In this document: positions 1-8,941 of the stretch, piece after piece
How positions within the stretch are numbered: the stretch's first letter is position 1
Layout: each line of letters starts with the position of its first letter
NCBI GenBank assembly: GCA_020636315.1
Contig: JACJYA010000003.1
Coordinates: forward strand, 310,001-374,000
DNA: 64,000 nt
Direction: 5' to 3'
Source: Lewinellaceae bacterium
Lineage (GTDB): Bacteria; Bacteroidota; Bacteroidia; Chitinophagales; Saprospiraceae
The notes under the pieces: generated by a model
Told to the model about the DNA's origin: nothing
The model's input: the letters and a program-made list of their open reading frames with translations, nothing else
Databases searched by the model: none
Made by a program: the position numbers and the translations under genes

Positions 1-1174
1 GGACAATTATGGTATCCCGGTTACAGGGGTCCCGTTGAACGTCAATGACCAGGGTTTCCGTCCCTTCAGCCAGCCCGTCTTCAATGGCGACAATGGGAAT
101 GGAAAGCACGCTGTCGCCGGCAGGTATGAACAGATCAGGCGGAATATACTCATAATCCACTCCATTCTCGGCGGTACCCAGCAGGTGATAATCAATGGGG
201 TAATCAGATTCGGTGGGTACGGGAAGGGAGAAGATCAGTTCGCCGGCGGTACAACCTTCCGCCACTGAGCCATCCAGGCTGACGGTAGCCGCTTCCACAT
301 CGAGTGAACCGGTGCCGAAGCTCTTTGCCTCCAGGAAAACCCCGGAATCGAAGAAGTCATCGGCCACATCACAGATCACCAGCTTTATGGTATAAGTACT
401 ACAGGGATAGACCAAAGCTTCCGCGGTAAAAACATCGGTGAAACCATCATATACCGGCCGGTTGGTGCTGCCATTGTTGTTATTGTAGTACTGGGAATAA
501 GCCAGAGATCCATTTGGGGGCGTGCAGTTTACAAGCATTCCGTTATTACCCACTGTTCCGGAATTCACATTATTGATCGCCACCGGCAGGTTCGTTTCAG
601 GGATAAGCGCAATGTTCTCTGCATTATTTGAAAAAGGGCCATTGATGCCCGGGCCGCTGATAAAGAAACCAAAAACATCATTAAATTCCGAACAGACGTA
701 TTCAGGATATTCCTCCGAAGCAAAAACATAGCGAAAGCGCAAAGTGTCGGAAATCGGAATAAAAGTAATGGTATAAGCTACCAAATCATTGATATCGTTG
801 GTGCCGGAAAGAGCGGCCATATCCGGGTCATTTGCCAGGCCGGAAACCGGCTCACTGGCCTGAGCCCCCCCCGGAGAATCAACACCTACCTGCCCCGGAA
901 CGGTGACAGCGGCTCCGGAGGACATGACAATCCCCCGGTCCAGGCCGATCTCATCGTCACCATGCTGAAAAAAACCCACGGCGGAAGGAGACCCCTGGAA
1001 TTGCACATCGAGCACTTCCACACCTTCACCGAGAAAAATATTTGTGATCAGGTTTTCAGGAGTAATGGGAGGAGCGTTGTTCACTTCCAGAGGCTGCCCC
1101 GGCAATAAAGCCGGCAAGGCCAGCAGGGCCATGAACAAAAAAAGTTTCCAATCTGTTTGTAGGCCTGTATTCAT
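1..1174 (-). CDS. Choice-of-anchor L surface protein with Calx-beta-like domain, 3' end outside window
   Basis: At least 391 codons run from an ATG at 1174 off the left edge. The N-terminus has a hydrophobic signal-like stretch (LFLFMALLALPALLPG) ending near residue 27. The next ~230 residues match the choice-of-anchor L domain: an early VMSSG motif, then FVFASEEYPEYV and NDVFGFFISGPG. After that comes a domain with VDYEYIPPDLFIPAGDS and AEGTETLVID, as in Calx-beta repeats. Such proteins in Bacteroidota are large, exported by the T9SS and end in a sorting domain, which would lie beyond this window. Binding partner and role are unknown. It is transcribed divergently from sppA; a TATCTTTG -7-like element lies at 1260-1267 on its strand. 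Family assignment is firm, function is not. Confidence 0.85.
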   Translation of the reverse strand, partial: MNTGLQTDWKLFLFMALLALPALLPGQPLEVNNAPPITPENLITNIFLGEGVEVLDVQFQGSPSAVGFFQHGDDEIGLDRGIVMSSGAAVTVPGQVGVDSPGGAQASEPVSGLANDPDMAALSGTNDINDLVAYTITFIPISDTLRFRYVFASEEYPEYVCSEFNDVFGFFISGPGINGPFSNNAENIALIPETNLPVAINNVNSGTVGNNGMLVNCTPPNGSLAYSQYYNNNNGSTNRPVYDGFTDVFTAEALVYPCSTYTIKLVICDVADDFFDSGVFLEAKSFGTGSLDVEAATVSLDGSVAEGCTAGELIFSLPVPTESDYPIDYHLLGTAENGVDYEYIPPDLFIPAGDSVLSIPIVAIEDGLAEGTETLVIDVQRDPCNRDTIIV

Positions 1175-1259
1175 GAAGTTAGGATTGACTATTGAGCGAT
1201 CTTTTGACGGCCTTTTATGGCCTGGCAGGGAAGCTTTTTGTAATTCTGTGCCTGATCAG

Positions 1260-1267
1260 CAAAGATA
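1260..1267 (-). promoter_or_regulatory. Bacteroidota -7 element for the anchor-L gene
   Basis: Reads TATCTTTG on the minus strand, an exact TAnnTTTG, 86 bp before the start codon at 1174. No TTG was found at the expected -33 distance, so this is a half-supported promoter. The rest of the 1175-1525 gap is divergent leader sequence without a convincing gene. Confidence 0.4.
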
Positions 1268-1493
1268 AACCTTCTTTTTATCCGTTGGCTGTTCGCAGAT
1301 TAAAATTAGGAGCTTCGTCGAAAAAAGTATATTATAAACCGGCAAAACAACCACCTTTGTTCGTCGCCTTACATTCCCGGGTATATTCAACATGGAAAAT
1401 GCCGGCGAAAACGGAAATACCAAAAATGATGTCCGTTTTTCCCCGGAAAGCCCTCTTTGATCTAATTTATTACCGCGTCCACCTTTTGAAAGG

Positions 1494-1501
1494 TAACTTT
1501 G
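1494..1501 (+). promoter_or_regulatory. Bacteroidota -7 element for sppA
   Basis: TAACTTTG, an exact match to TAnnTTTG, lies 24 bp upstream of the sppA ATG at 1526 and predicts a very short leader. A well-spaced -33 TTG is not obvious. Confidence 0.45.
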
Positions 1502-1525
1502 CAGCACAAAAACTTAACACATAAA

Positions 1526-3298
1526 ATGGGACAATTCTTTAAGTTCTTACTCGCTTCTTGTCTCGGTATTTTCATCGCATTTTTCTTATTTGTCGGTATC
1601 AGCGGCCTGGTGATCAGCAGGATTGCCAAACAGGCTGATAAGCCAAAAGAAATAAAACCGAATACCGTCCTGCATCTGACTTTTGACAACCCCATCCCCG
1701 AACAGACCAACAACCTGGAACTCGACCCTTTTGACCTCAGCAAGAGGAAAATACTGGGCCTCAAAGAAATACTCCAGACGTTGGAGCGGGCAAAAAAGGA
1801 CGATAACATCAAAGGCGTTTTTCTGGAGGTGGATGGCCTGGCCAGTGGCGGCCTGGCAACCTCCGCTGTTGTCCGCCATGCCTTACTTGACTTCAGGGAA
1901 AGCGGCAAGTTCATCATTGCGTATTCCAAATACTACACGCAGGGAGCTTATTACCTGGCCAGCAGTGCTGACCAGATAATCGTCAACCCGCTGGGCATGG
2001 TCGATTTCCGGGGATTTGCCGCTCAGATCCCTTTCTTTAAAGACCTGCTGGATAAGATCGGAGTGAATATGCAGGTTTATTATGCCGGCAAATTCAAGGG
2101 CGCCAGTGAGCCCTACCGCCTCAACAAAATGAGTGAGGAAAACCGCATGCAGATCCGTGAATACCTGGATGATATCTATTCCAATTTCATTCAGGACATC
2201 AGCACTTCCCGCAACCTCAGTGAAGAACGCCTTCACCAACTGGCTAACGATTACACCGGCATGGACCCCGATGCTGCCGCCGAATCCGGCCTCATCGACA
2301 AAGTGGCCCACCGGGAAGACGCCCTGGATGAACTGCGCACCCGGCTGAGCCTGGATGAGGAGGAAAAGATCCCCATGGCAACCCTTGAAGAATACAACCG
2401 GTCTAACCCCGGAAGCAAAAACTACCGGATCAAGAACAAGATCGCCATCATCTATGCAGAGGGCACTATCGTTGATGGCAAAGGCGCTCCGGGAAGTATT
2501 GGTGATGAAAAATATTCGGAATATATCCGCCAGATCCGCCAGGACGACAACATCAAGGCTATTGTTTTGCGCGTCAACTCCCCGGGAGGCAGCGCCATGG
2601 CTTCTGAGAACATCTGGAAAGAGCTCAGCCTGGCCAAAGCCGAAGGCAAAAGCCTGGTAGTCAGCATGGGGAATTACGCCGCCTCCGGTGGTTATTACAT
2701 TTCGGCCGGCGCAGATTCCATATTTGCCGAGCCCAATACGCTGACCGGTTCCATCGGTGTGGTGCTGGCAATTCCGGATGCCAGTGAATTACTGGACGAT
2801 AAGGCCGGCATCCATTTCGATTCGGTTAAGACCGGCCCTTATGCCACCGGCATTACACCTTTTTACCCTTTATCAACCGGGGAGTCCCGCCTGTTGCAGA
2901 AACGGACCGACGACATGTATGAAACCTTCCTGGAGCGCGTAAGTGAAGGGCGCAGGATGAGCCGCGATTCGGTCCACGCCATAGCTCAGGGCAGGGTATG
3001 GACCGGCGAGCGGGCTGTCAATATCGGGCTTGTGGACCGCCTAGGCGGCCTGGGCCAGGCTATTGCCTCTGCCGCCGGAATGGCTGAGTTGGATGAATAC
3101 CGCATTACCGAATATCCGAGGGTGAAAGACCCGATCCAACAGTTCATGGAACAGTGGTTCGGAGAAGAGAATGTAAGGGCCAACGCTGTTCTCCGTTCCG
3201 AACTGGGCGAATATTATCCTTATCTCCGTTTCGTACAGGAACTCAAAAACTCGAATGGCATGCAGGCGCGCCTGCCGGTGCTGATCCCCTTCCGTTAA
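1526..3298 (+). CDS. sppA: Signal peptide peptidase SppA, 67 kDa type
   Basis: A 590-residue membrane-anchored serine protease that degrades cleaved signal peptides. The start is the ATG at 1526 rather than an in-frame TTG at 1499, because the membrane anchor (FFKFLLASCLGIFIAFFLFV) follows at once. The protein has the long two-domain SppA form: an N-terminal half carrying the general-base lysine in GKFKGASEP (about Lys191), and a C-terminal half carrying the nucleophile in SPGGSAMAS (about Ser356), then the conserved NYAASGGYY. This matches the Ser/Lys dyad of E. coli SppA. A TAACTTTG -7 element lies 24 bp upstream. No operon partner is evident; the next gene starts 60 bp downstream. Confidence 0.95.
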   Translation: MGQFFKFLLASCLGIFIAFFLFVGISGLVISRIAKQADKPKEIKPNTVLHLTFDNPIPEQTNNLELDPFDLSKRKILGLKEILQTLERAKKDDNIKGVFLEVDGLASGGLATSAVVRHALLDFRESGKFIIAYSKYYTQGAYYLASSADQIIVNPLGMVDFRGFAAQIPFFKDLLDKIGVNMQVYYAGKFKGASEPYRLNKMSEENRMQIREYLDDIYSNFIQDISTSRNLSEERLHQLANDYTGMDPDAAAESGLIDKVAHREDALDELRTRLSLDEEEKIPMATLEEYNRSNPGSKNYRIKNKIAIIYAEGTIVDGKGAPGSIGDEKYSEYIRQIRQDDNIKAIVLRVNSPGGSAMASENIWKELSLAKAEGKSLVVSMGNYAASGGYYISAGADSIFAEPNTLTGSIGVVLAIPDASELLDDKAGIHFDSVKTGPYATGITPFYPLSTGESRLLQKRTDDMYETFLERVSEGRRMSRDSVHAIAQGRVWTGERAVNIGLVDRLGGLGQAIASAAGMAELDEYRITEYPRVKDPIQQFMEQWFGEENVRANAVLRSELGEYYPYLRFVQELKNSNGMQARLPVLIPFR

Positions 3299-3358
3299 AA
3301 AACAAGGGAGGGCACAACACCACAGGAAAGGCTGGGAATTCTTTTTATTTTGCACCCC

Positions 3359-4837
3359 ATGAAAAGAAGCCCAGCCTTTTCTACTCTGGCGGCACTGTTC
3401 TTTCTTGCCGCAGGCACCATCCTGCGTTGCTGGTATTATCTGGATGCAAGGTCCCTATTTCTGGATGAGGCCAACCTGGCGCTTAATATTTCAGAGTTAC
3501 CATATCATGGCTTTTTCGCCCCTCTCGGGTACGATCAATATGCCCCCCCTTTGTTTCTGGTTTGCAGCAAAGGAACAACCTGGCTGCTGGGCAATCATGA
3601 ATGGGCACTGAGATTGTGGCCCCTCGTTGGGGGAATAGCCATGCTTTTGACGTTCTACCACCTCACCAGGAAACTTCAGTTGGCGCCGGCAATTTGCTGG
3701 TTTCCAATCGCAATGCTTGCTCTTTCGCCTTTCCTTCTTCGTTTCGGGACGGAGTTCAAGCAGTACAGTACGGACTCTGCCCTGGCACTGCTGTTAATTG
3801 CGCTGGCCCTTCAGCTTCCACCGGAAAAAACCACCTTTCGCCATTTCCTGCTATGGCCAATCGCCGGAGGGATAAGCCTGTGGTTTTCCATGCCGGCGGC
3901 TTTTGTGCTCGCGGGAGTGGGCGCTTATTATCTTTACGGTTTCATCCGGCTAAAAAACGGGAAAGCGGTTCTGGCGTTTTGTAGCGTAGGCATTGTCTGG
4001 CTTTTGTCTTTTGCGGTGTTCTATTTCTCCATACTAAAGGCAGGCACCCAACGCGAGGTGCTCCTGAATTACCATGCGGCTTATTTTTTCCCACTCCGGC
4101 TTTGGGAAGCGGAGGCCTGGAAGCAATTGGGAAACATACTCAATGGGCTACTCAGCCCCGTACTGGGTTTTACGGCCATTGGGCTGGCCACCGGCTCAGG
4201 GCTTCTGGCGTGGGGTGCATACCGGCTCGGCAAGAACAATACCGGAGCACTGCTCCTGGCCGCAGTACCAATAGTGGCTAGTTTTGCGGCTTCGGCATTC
4301 CAGCTTTTTTCCCTCATACCCAGGGTTTCTCTTTTTCTGATGCCTCTGTTTCTTCTGCTTGCCGCCTATGGCGCTTCGGAAGTGTGGCTTCGGAGCAATT
4401 TTTATCTTCGAGTGGGGCTATTTGCCCTGCTCGTCCTCGAAGCCGCTCCCTTTGCCAATTCCCTGGGCAAACTGGGCCATTCCACTGAAATAGAGGACAT
4501 TAAAGAGGTATTGATTGCCATAAAAGAAACGGAATTGGATGGGCCGGCTTACATCGACACCGAAGCGGTTCCTGCCTATCGGTATTACAGCCGGTGGCAC
4601 ACTGGCAGGCAGAAGTACCAACTACCCGATCCGGTATATCTGCAATGGAATACCAACCTCGAAACATTACTCAGAGAGCCGCCGAACCAACCTCATGGAT
4701 TCTGGCTGGTATTCTCTCACCTGGTATCAGACGGGCCCCGGATCAAGATGAGGCGGCTGAGGAATACGGCGGCAGCTGTGGCTGGTGAAAAGAAAAAGAT
4801 AGAAAGGACAGGAGCAGCGGCGTACTGGTTCCAATAA
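3359..4837 (+). CDS. Multi-pass membrane glycosyltransferase, GT39/ArnT-like
   Basis: A 492-residue integral membrane protein with about ten hydrophobic segments. The first extracytoplasmic loop has LFLDEANLALNI followed by YDQYAPPLF, the acidic DE signature and following pattern of GT-C glycosyltransferases (PMT/ArnT/RgtA-like), which transfer sugars from polyprenyl-phosphate donors on the outer face of the inner membrane. A soluble C-terminal region of about 120 residues follows, with YIDTEAVPAYRYYSRW. The ATG at 3359 is preferred over a TTG three codons earlier. Acceptor and donor are unknown, and no other polysaccharide gene is adjacent, so substrate cannot be predicted from context. Confidence 0.7.
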   Translation: MKRSPAFSTLAALFFLAAGTILRCWYYLDARSLFLDEANLALNISELPYHGFFAPLGYDQYAPPLFLVCSKGTTWLLGNHEWALRLWPLVGGIAMLLTFYHLTRKLQLAPAICWFPIAMLALSPFLLRFGTEFKQYSTDSALALLLIALALQLPPEKTTFRHFLLWPIAGGISLWFSMPAAFVLAGVGAYYLYGFIRLKNGKAVLAFCSVGIVWLLSFAVFYFSILKAGTQREVLLNYHAAYFFPLRLWEAEAWKQLGNILNGLLSPVLGFTAIGLATGSGLLAWGAYRLGKNNTGALLLAAVPIVASFAASAFQLFSLIPRVSLFLMPLFLLLAAYGASEVWLRSNFYLRVGLFALLVLEAAPFANSLGKLGHSTEIEDIKEVLIAIKETELDGPAYIDTEAVPAYRYYSRWHTGRQKYQLPDPVYLQWNTNLETLLREPPNQPHGFWLVFSHLVSDGPRIKMRRLRNTAAAVAGEKKKIERTGAAAYWFQ

Positions 4838-4882
4838 TGTATGGTTTGAGGTTAAATGCTGGTTTGCAGGCCAATCTTTGAG

Positions 4883-5419
4883 CTAAAACTCCAGAAATTC
4901 AAGGGCATGAATTCTCATTGCTTCCAGCGTCTCTTCATCAATAACATCACCCTCGCCGTCTTTCAGGTCGGAAATTCTGGAAATTGGAAGTTTATCCGGC
5001 ATCACAACAGTGCCCAGAAAGTTCAGGACACCGGTCAGGTGTTCCATGCCTCTCAGGTTGCCGGCCCGGCCGGTGGCAATGCCCACCAGCGCGGCCTTCT
5101 TGCCTTTGAAATTTGAGGTGTATTTCCGCACGGTGCAGGCGTCGATGAAAAGCTTTACCGCACCGGGGAAACTGCCGTTGTATTCCGGAGTCACAAAGAC
5201 GAATTTGGTCGCGGGTAAGATGTATTCATCCTGTAAGCGTTTCAGGCTGGGGGCCTGCCTGGTGTACATCTCCGGGAAAAACCAGTCATACGGGATGTGT
5301 TCCAAAGCAAGCAGTTTGACTTCCTCCTCGGTGCTTTCCTTCAGCATTTCGAAGTACAGCCTGGCGAACTTCAGGCATTCGCTGTTTTTGCGGTTGGTTC
5401 CGGAGATTACGGTGATCAT
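4883..5419 (-). CDS. NAD(P)H-dependent FMN reductase family protein
   Basis: A 178-residue flavodoxin-fold protein. It opens with ITVISGTNRKNSECLKFA, the phosphate-binding loop that holds FMN in the NADPH-dependent FMN reductase/azoreductase family. Further family marks are FVTPEYNGSFPGAVKLFIDA in the middle and GIATGRAGNLRGMEHL near the flavin ring site. It probably moves electrons from NAD(P)H to FMN, quinones or similar acceptors in the cytoplasm; the real substrate is not deducible. The ATG at 5419 is chosen over a GTG eight codons upstream because it sits directly at the first beta strand. It is convergent with the membrane glycosyltransferase gene and divergent from the UPF0173 gene. 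Confidence 0.85.
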   Translation of the reverse strand: MITVISGTNRKNSECLKFARLYFEMLKESTEEEVKLLALEHIPYDWFFPEMYTRQAPSLKRLQDEYILPATKFVFVTPEYNGSFPGAVKLFIDACTVRKYTSNFKGKKAALVGIATGRAGNLRGMEHLTGVLNFLGTVVMPDKLPISRISDLKDGEGDVIDEETLEAMRIHALEFLEF

Positions 5420-5622
5420 TGGCGCTGAGCCCTTTAAATGCACAATATCAAAAATTCTGGCTACAACACACCTGAGATGGCAAAATTGTTCATTTGCCTT
5501 TTGTTTTCTCCTTCTATTTTCTTCTCAAAAGCTCAGGAAAAAGCGCTGAGATTCCCTATATTCAGGCGTCCGAAAAAAAGCCGCTTTCTTTATTCATTTG
5601 ATCAAACCAAAACCACGAGAAC

Positions 5623-6303
5623 ATGAAGCTGACCTATTACGGCCATTCCACATTTGGCGCTGAAATGAAAGGAAAACACATCTTATTCGACCCCTTTATC
5701 ACCCCAAATGAACTTGCCAAAGACATTGCGGCAGATCAATTAAGAGCTGATTATCTGCTCATCACTCACGGCCATGGCGACCACGTAGCCGATGCAGAGA
5801 GCATTGGCAAAAAGAACAACTCTAAAGTCGTCTCCAGCTTCGAGATCGTCAGTTGGTTTGAACAGAAGGGCTTGTCTGGCCACCCCATGAACCACGGCGG
5901 GAAGGTGAAATTCGACTTTGGCACGGTAAAATACGTCAATGCCGTTCATTCCAGCGTATTGCCTGACGGCACCTACGGGGGCAACCCCGGCGGCTTTGTC
6001 ATCTGGAATGACGAGGTTTGTTTTTACCTCGCCGGCGATACCGCTCTGACCATGGATATGAAACTCATCCCCCTAACCTGCCCCAAACTCGATTTTGCCA
6101 TTTTACCCATCGGCGACAATTTTACAATGGGTTATGAAGATGCCGTCATTGCCAGCGATTACATAGAATGCGATAAGGTCATCGGTTGCCACTTTGATAC
6201 CTTCGGCTACATTAAAATTGACCATGCCGCGGCAAAAAAAGCTTTTGCGGATAAAGGAAAAGAGTTAATTTTGCTGCCGATAGGTGAAAGCCTCGATCTT
6301 TAG
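5623..6303 (+). CDS. Metal-dependent hydrolase, UPF0173 (metallo-beta-lactamase fold)
   Basis: A 226-residue cytosolic protein of the UPF0173/YtkL-like family. It starts with LTYYGHSTF and carries the metal-binding THGHGDHVAD motif near residue 50, HSSVLPDGTYGGNPGGFVI in the middle, AGDTALTMDM for the metal-bridging aspartate, and GCHFDTFGYIKID near the end with a late histidine ligand. All metal ligands expected for a two-metal MBL hydrolase appear present. The physiological substrate of the family is not established. The downstream hairpin at 6317-6382 probably separates its transcript from parA. Confidence 0.9.
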   Translation: MKLTYYGHSTFGAEMKGKHILFDPFITPNELAKDIAADQLRADYLLITHGHGDHVADAESIGKKNNSKVVSSFEIVSWFEQKGLSGHPMNHGGKVKFDFGTVKYVNAVHSSVLPDGTYGGNPGGFVIWNDEVCFYLAGDTALTMDMKLIPLTCPKLDFAILPIGDNFTMGYEDAVIASDYIECDKVIGCHFDTFGYIKIDHAAAKKAFADKGKELILLPIGESLDL

Positions 6304-6316
6304 ATCAAAACCACAG

Positions 6317-6382
6317 CAGGGTGAAGTTGAAGCCCGTATAACCAGGATAGTATAATTGCGGCAGGGCTTCCACTTCACCCTG
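6317..6382 (+). terminator. Imperfect hairpin between UPF0173 gene and parA
   Basis: The left arm at 6317-6336 (CAGGGTGAAGTTGAAGCCCG) pairs with 6362-6382 with only a few mismatches across a 25-nt loop; a T-rich stretch (TATTGTTTAAAATTC) follows. It can act as a terminator for the hydrolase gene or as a leader structure 26 bp before parA. A parS-like GTTTCACGTGAAAC palindrome is not present here. Confidence 0.5.
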
Positions 6383-6407
6383 TATTGTTTAAAATTCAAT
6401 CTTCGCC

Positions 6408-7208
6408 ATGGGAAAAGTTATAGCTATCGCCAACCAGAAAGGAGGAGTCGGGAAGACCACAACAGCCATTAACCTGGCTGCGAGCCTGGCAATTCTGGAG
6501 AAAAAGGTGCTGCTCATCGATGCAGACCCCCAGTCCAATGCCTCCTCCGGCGTTGGGGTAATGCCGGACGACGTGGAAACCAGCCTCTACGATTGTATGG
6601 TCGGCGATGTGGATACCATTGAGTGCATTTATGAGACGGACACCCCCAACCTGCATATTATCCCCTCGACCATCGACCTGGTCGGCGCCGAGATTGAACT
6701 GGTCAGCCGGATGAAGCGGGAGTTTTTGTTGCGGGACACCGTCGAACAGATACGCGGAGACTACGATTATATTTTTATTGACTGCCTGCCCTCACTGGGG
6801 CTGATCACGGTAAATGCTCTCACAGCAGCCGACTCCGTACTGGTGCCGGTGCAATGTGAATTCTTTGCCCTCGAAGGCCTCTCCCGCCTGCGGGAGACCA
6901 TCGAACTGGTTCAGGCCAAGCTCAACCCCGGGCTCCTCATCGAAGGCATATTGTTGTCTATGTACGACAGCCGGCTGCGCCTGGCCAATATCGTAGTGGA
7001 GGAAGTCAGGGAATTGTTCAAAGATGAAGTGATGGACACCATCATCCACCGCAATTCCAAGGTGGGGGAAGCTCCCAACCTGCACATGCCTGTAGTGATG
7101 ATGAATGCCAGCAGCCGGGGCAGCATCAACTTCCTGAACCTCGCCAAAGAGTTTCTGAAGAACAACAACGACAAAATTCGGCCGAAGAGCGGAGCGAGCA
7201 TGAATTAA
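6408..7208 (+). CDS. parA: Chromosome partitioning ATPase ParA/Soj
   Basis: A 266-residue deviant-Walker ATPase. The start has IAIANQKGGVGKTTTAINLA, the ParA P-loop with signature lysine, then LLIDADPQSNASSG and YDYIFIDCLPSLGLITVNAL (Walker B region). ParA dimerises on DNA when ATP-bound and, stimulated by ParB, drives origin segregation. Length and motifs match the chromosomal Soj type without an N-terminal HTH. The parB gene follows 23 bp downstream on the same strand, so the pair is co-transcribed. Assignment is secure; the chromosomal role rather than a plasmid role is inferred from the housekeeping neighbours. Confidence 0.96.
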   Translation: MGKVIAIANQKGGVGKTTTAINLAASLAILEKKVLLIDADPQSNASSGVGVMPDDVETSLYDCMVGDVDTIECIYETDTPNLHIIPSTIDLVGAEIELVSRMKREFLLRDTVEQIRGDYDYIFIDCLPSLGLITVNALTAADSVLVPVQCEFFALEGLSRLRETIELVQAKLNPGLLIEGILLSMYDSRLRLANIVVEEVRELFKDEVMDTIIHRNSKVGEAPNLHMPVVMMNASSRGSINFLNLAKEFLKNNNDKIRPKSGASMN

Positions 7209-7231
7209 GATCCAAAACCAAGTGTGTCGAT

Positions 7232-8173
7232 ATGGCCAAGAGAATCAGCAAAAAAAATGTCAGTAAATCCGATCTGAGAGAGTCGCTGCGCAGTGTAAAG
7301 AAAAGCAGCCGGCTCGCTTATTTCAACATCAGTGAAGAGGAAATCGAGCAGAACCCGGAAAAAGTTGTCAAGGAATTGTCTCATACGGTGGCGATGATAC
7401 CGGTTCGGGAGATCGCCCCCAACCCCGACCAGCCCCGCAAGGACTTCGACGAGGAAGCCCTCCGGGAACTGGCTGATTCCCTGAAAGTTTACGGCCTTAT
7501 CCAGCCGGTAACCGTGCGCCGCCTGAGCTCAGATGCCTACCAGCTCATCTCCGGGGAACGCCGCTGGAAAGCTTCCCAACTGGCAGGGCTGGAGGAGATC
7601 CCCGCCTATGTCCGCCTGGCCAACGACCAGGAAATGATGGAAATGGCCCTGGTGGAAAACATCCAGCGGGAAGACCTCAACGCAATGGAAGTGGCCATCA
7701 CCTACCAGCGCCTGATCGAAGAATTCAGCCTGCGCCACGAAGACCTGGCCCTGCGCGTCGGCAAAAAACGGGCTACGATCACCAACTTCCTCCGACTGCT
7801 CGAGCTGCCTCCCGTCGTTCAGGAATCGGTAAAAGAAGGCCAGATATCCATGGGCCACGCCCGCGCCCTGGCCGGCCTTGATGACTTCGCCATGCAGAAA
7901 TACCTGCTGGACAAAGTAATAAAGGAAGAGATGTCCGTAAGGGCACTGGAGCGGCTTGTCAGTGAATACAAGCAGCCTAAAGCTAAAAAAAGCTCCGGCT
8001 CCGCCCAGAAACTTCCCGAGGAATACCGCAAGGTGGAACAAACCTTCCAGGAGTTCTTCGGCGCCAGGAACCAGGTAAAGCTCAAGCTCCGGGAAAAAGG
8101 CAAAGGGCAGGTGATCCTGTCTTTCAACTCCGTAGATGAACTGAACCAGCTACTGGACAGGCTGGAGGAATAG
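7232..8173 (+). CDS. parB: Chromosome partitioning protein ParB
   Basis: A 313-residue ParB/Spo0J family protein. Its N-terminal ParB/Srx domain (from MIPVREIAPNPDQPRKDFD to SGERRWKASQLAG) contains the GERRW-type CTP-binding motif, followed by MALVENIQREDLNAMEVA. A central helix-turn-helix (EDLALRVGKKRATITNFLRLLELP) reads parS, and a charged C-terminal dimerisation region ends the protein. The N-terminus is lysine-rich (MAKRISKKNVSKSD). It lies 23 bp after parA and ahead of a DUF5683 gene, an arrangement typical of Bacteroidota. No parS site was seen in the window. Confidence 0.96.
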   Translation: MAKRISKKNVSKSDLRESLRSVKKSSRLAYFNISEEEIEQNPEKVVKELSHTVAMIPVREIAPNPDQPRKDFDEEALRELADSLKVYGLIQPVTVRRLSSDAYQLISGERRWKASQLAGLEEIPAYVRLANDQEMMEMALVENIQREDLNAMEVAITYQRLIEEFSLRHEDLALRVGKKRATITNFLRLLELPPVVQESVKEGQISMGHARALAGLDDFAMQKYLLDKVIKEEMSVRALERLVSEYKQPKAKKSSGSAQKLPEEYRKVEQTFQEFFGARNQVKLKLREKGKGQVILSFNSVDELNQLLDRLEE

Positions 8174-8266
8174 AAAGCTCAGTGTAAGTAAGTGTCCTAA
8201 CCAGTTAATAAAAGGTGAATGGTGGCACTCCTTAGACAAAAAGACTGCCGAAAGCGTTAAATAAGC

Positions 8267-8920
8267 ATGAAAAAATTACTCTTTCTGGTTTTGGTATCCT
8301 GGTGCTGCCTGGGGAAATTGACTGCTCAGGAGCTTATCGACACTTCCATTGTGGATACGAGCATCGTGGAAGCTCAGATGGATACCCTGTCCGGAAAGAA
8401 AAAGGGAAACTGGTTCAAGCGGGATTACCCCAATCCCAAAAAGGCAGCCCTGCTTTCACTGATCATCCCCGGAGCAGGCCAGTTATACAACAAACGCTGG
8501 TGGAAAGCGCCGCTGGTTTACGGCGCGCTCACCGGAATGGTGCTGGTCATCGATTACAACCAGAGCCTTTACCGCCGCCTCCGCGATGCCCTGGACCTCA
8601 AAAGGAAAGGGGAAGAACACGAGTTTTCCGGAAGCTCAATCGATAACCTCAGCACCCTGCGCAGCCTGCGGGACAGCTATGACAAAAACACACAGACCGC
8701 CTATGTCGGCTTGTTTTTGGTTTATACCCTGCAAGCCATGGAGGCTTTCGTCGATTGCCACCTCAAGAACTGGAATGTGGATGATGACCTCAGCCTGAAA
8801 GTCAGGCCGGATGTGGATTTCGTCGCCCCCCTTGGCCAGCCGGTGATCGGCCTGGGTATAACGGTTCCTTTGAATGGCCGGCCATTGCAGAAGCCAGGGC
8901 GGAATTTGGTTGGGAGATAA
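8267..8920 (+). CDS. DUF5683 membrane protein
   Basis: A 217-residue protein with an N-terminal signal sequence (MKKLLFLVLVSWCCLG) and the DUF5683 core: NPKKAALLSLIIPGAGQLYNKRWWKAPLVY, then LVYTLQAMEAFVDCHLKNW. The GAGQ.YN.++WK pattern resembles short membrane domains that insert as re-entrant hairpins. In many Bacteroidota the same family directly follows parB, and that order is kept here (93 bp gap). Its biochemical role is unknown; context suggests envelope or cell-cycle work, but this is inference. Start chosen at the ATG just before the signal sequence. Confidence 0.85.
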   Translation: MKKLLFLVLVSWCCLGKLTAQELIDTSIVDTSIVEAQMDTLSGKKKGNWFKRDYPNPKKAALLSLIIPGAGQLYNKRWWKAPLVYGALTGMVLVIDYNQSLYRRLRDALDLKRKGEEHEFSGSSIDNLSTLRSLRDSYDKNTQTAYVGLFLVYTLQAMEAFVDCHLKNWNVDDDLSLKVRPDVDFVAPLGQPVIGLGITVPLNGRPLQKPGRNLVGR

Positions 8921-8941
8921 GCCGGAATCAGAGAAATAAAC

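Noticed and set aside
1192..1524. 110-codon frame in the divergent gap before sppA
   Set aside because: No coding signature; it covers both promoter regions and overlaps the sppA -7 element.
6304..8266. parS site or replication origin beside parAB
   Set aside because: No GTTTCACGTGAAAC-like palindrome and no DnaA-box cluster was seen near the genes.
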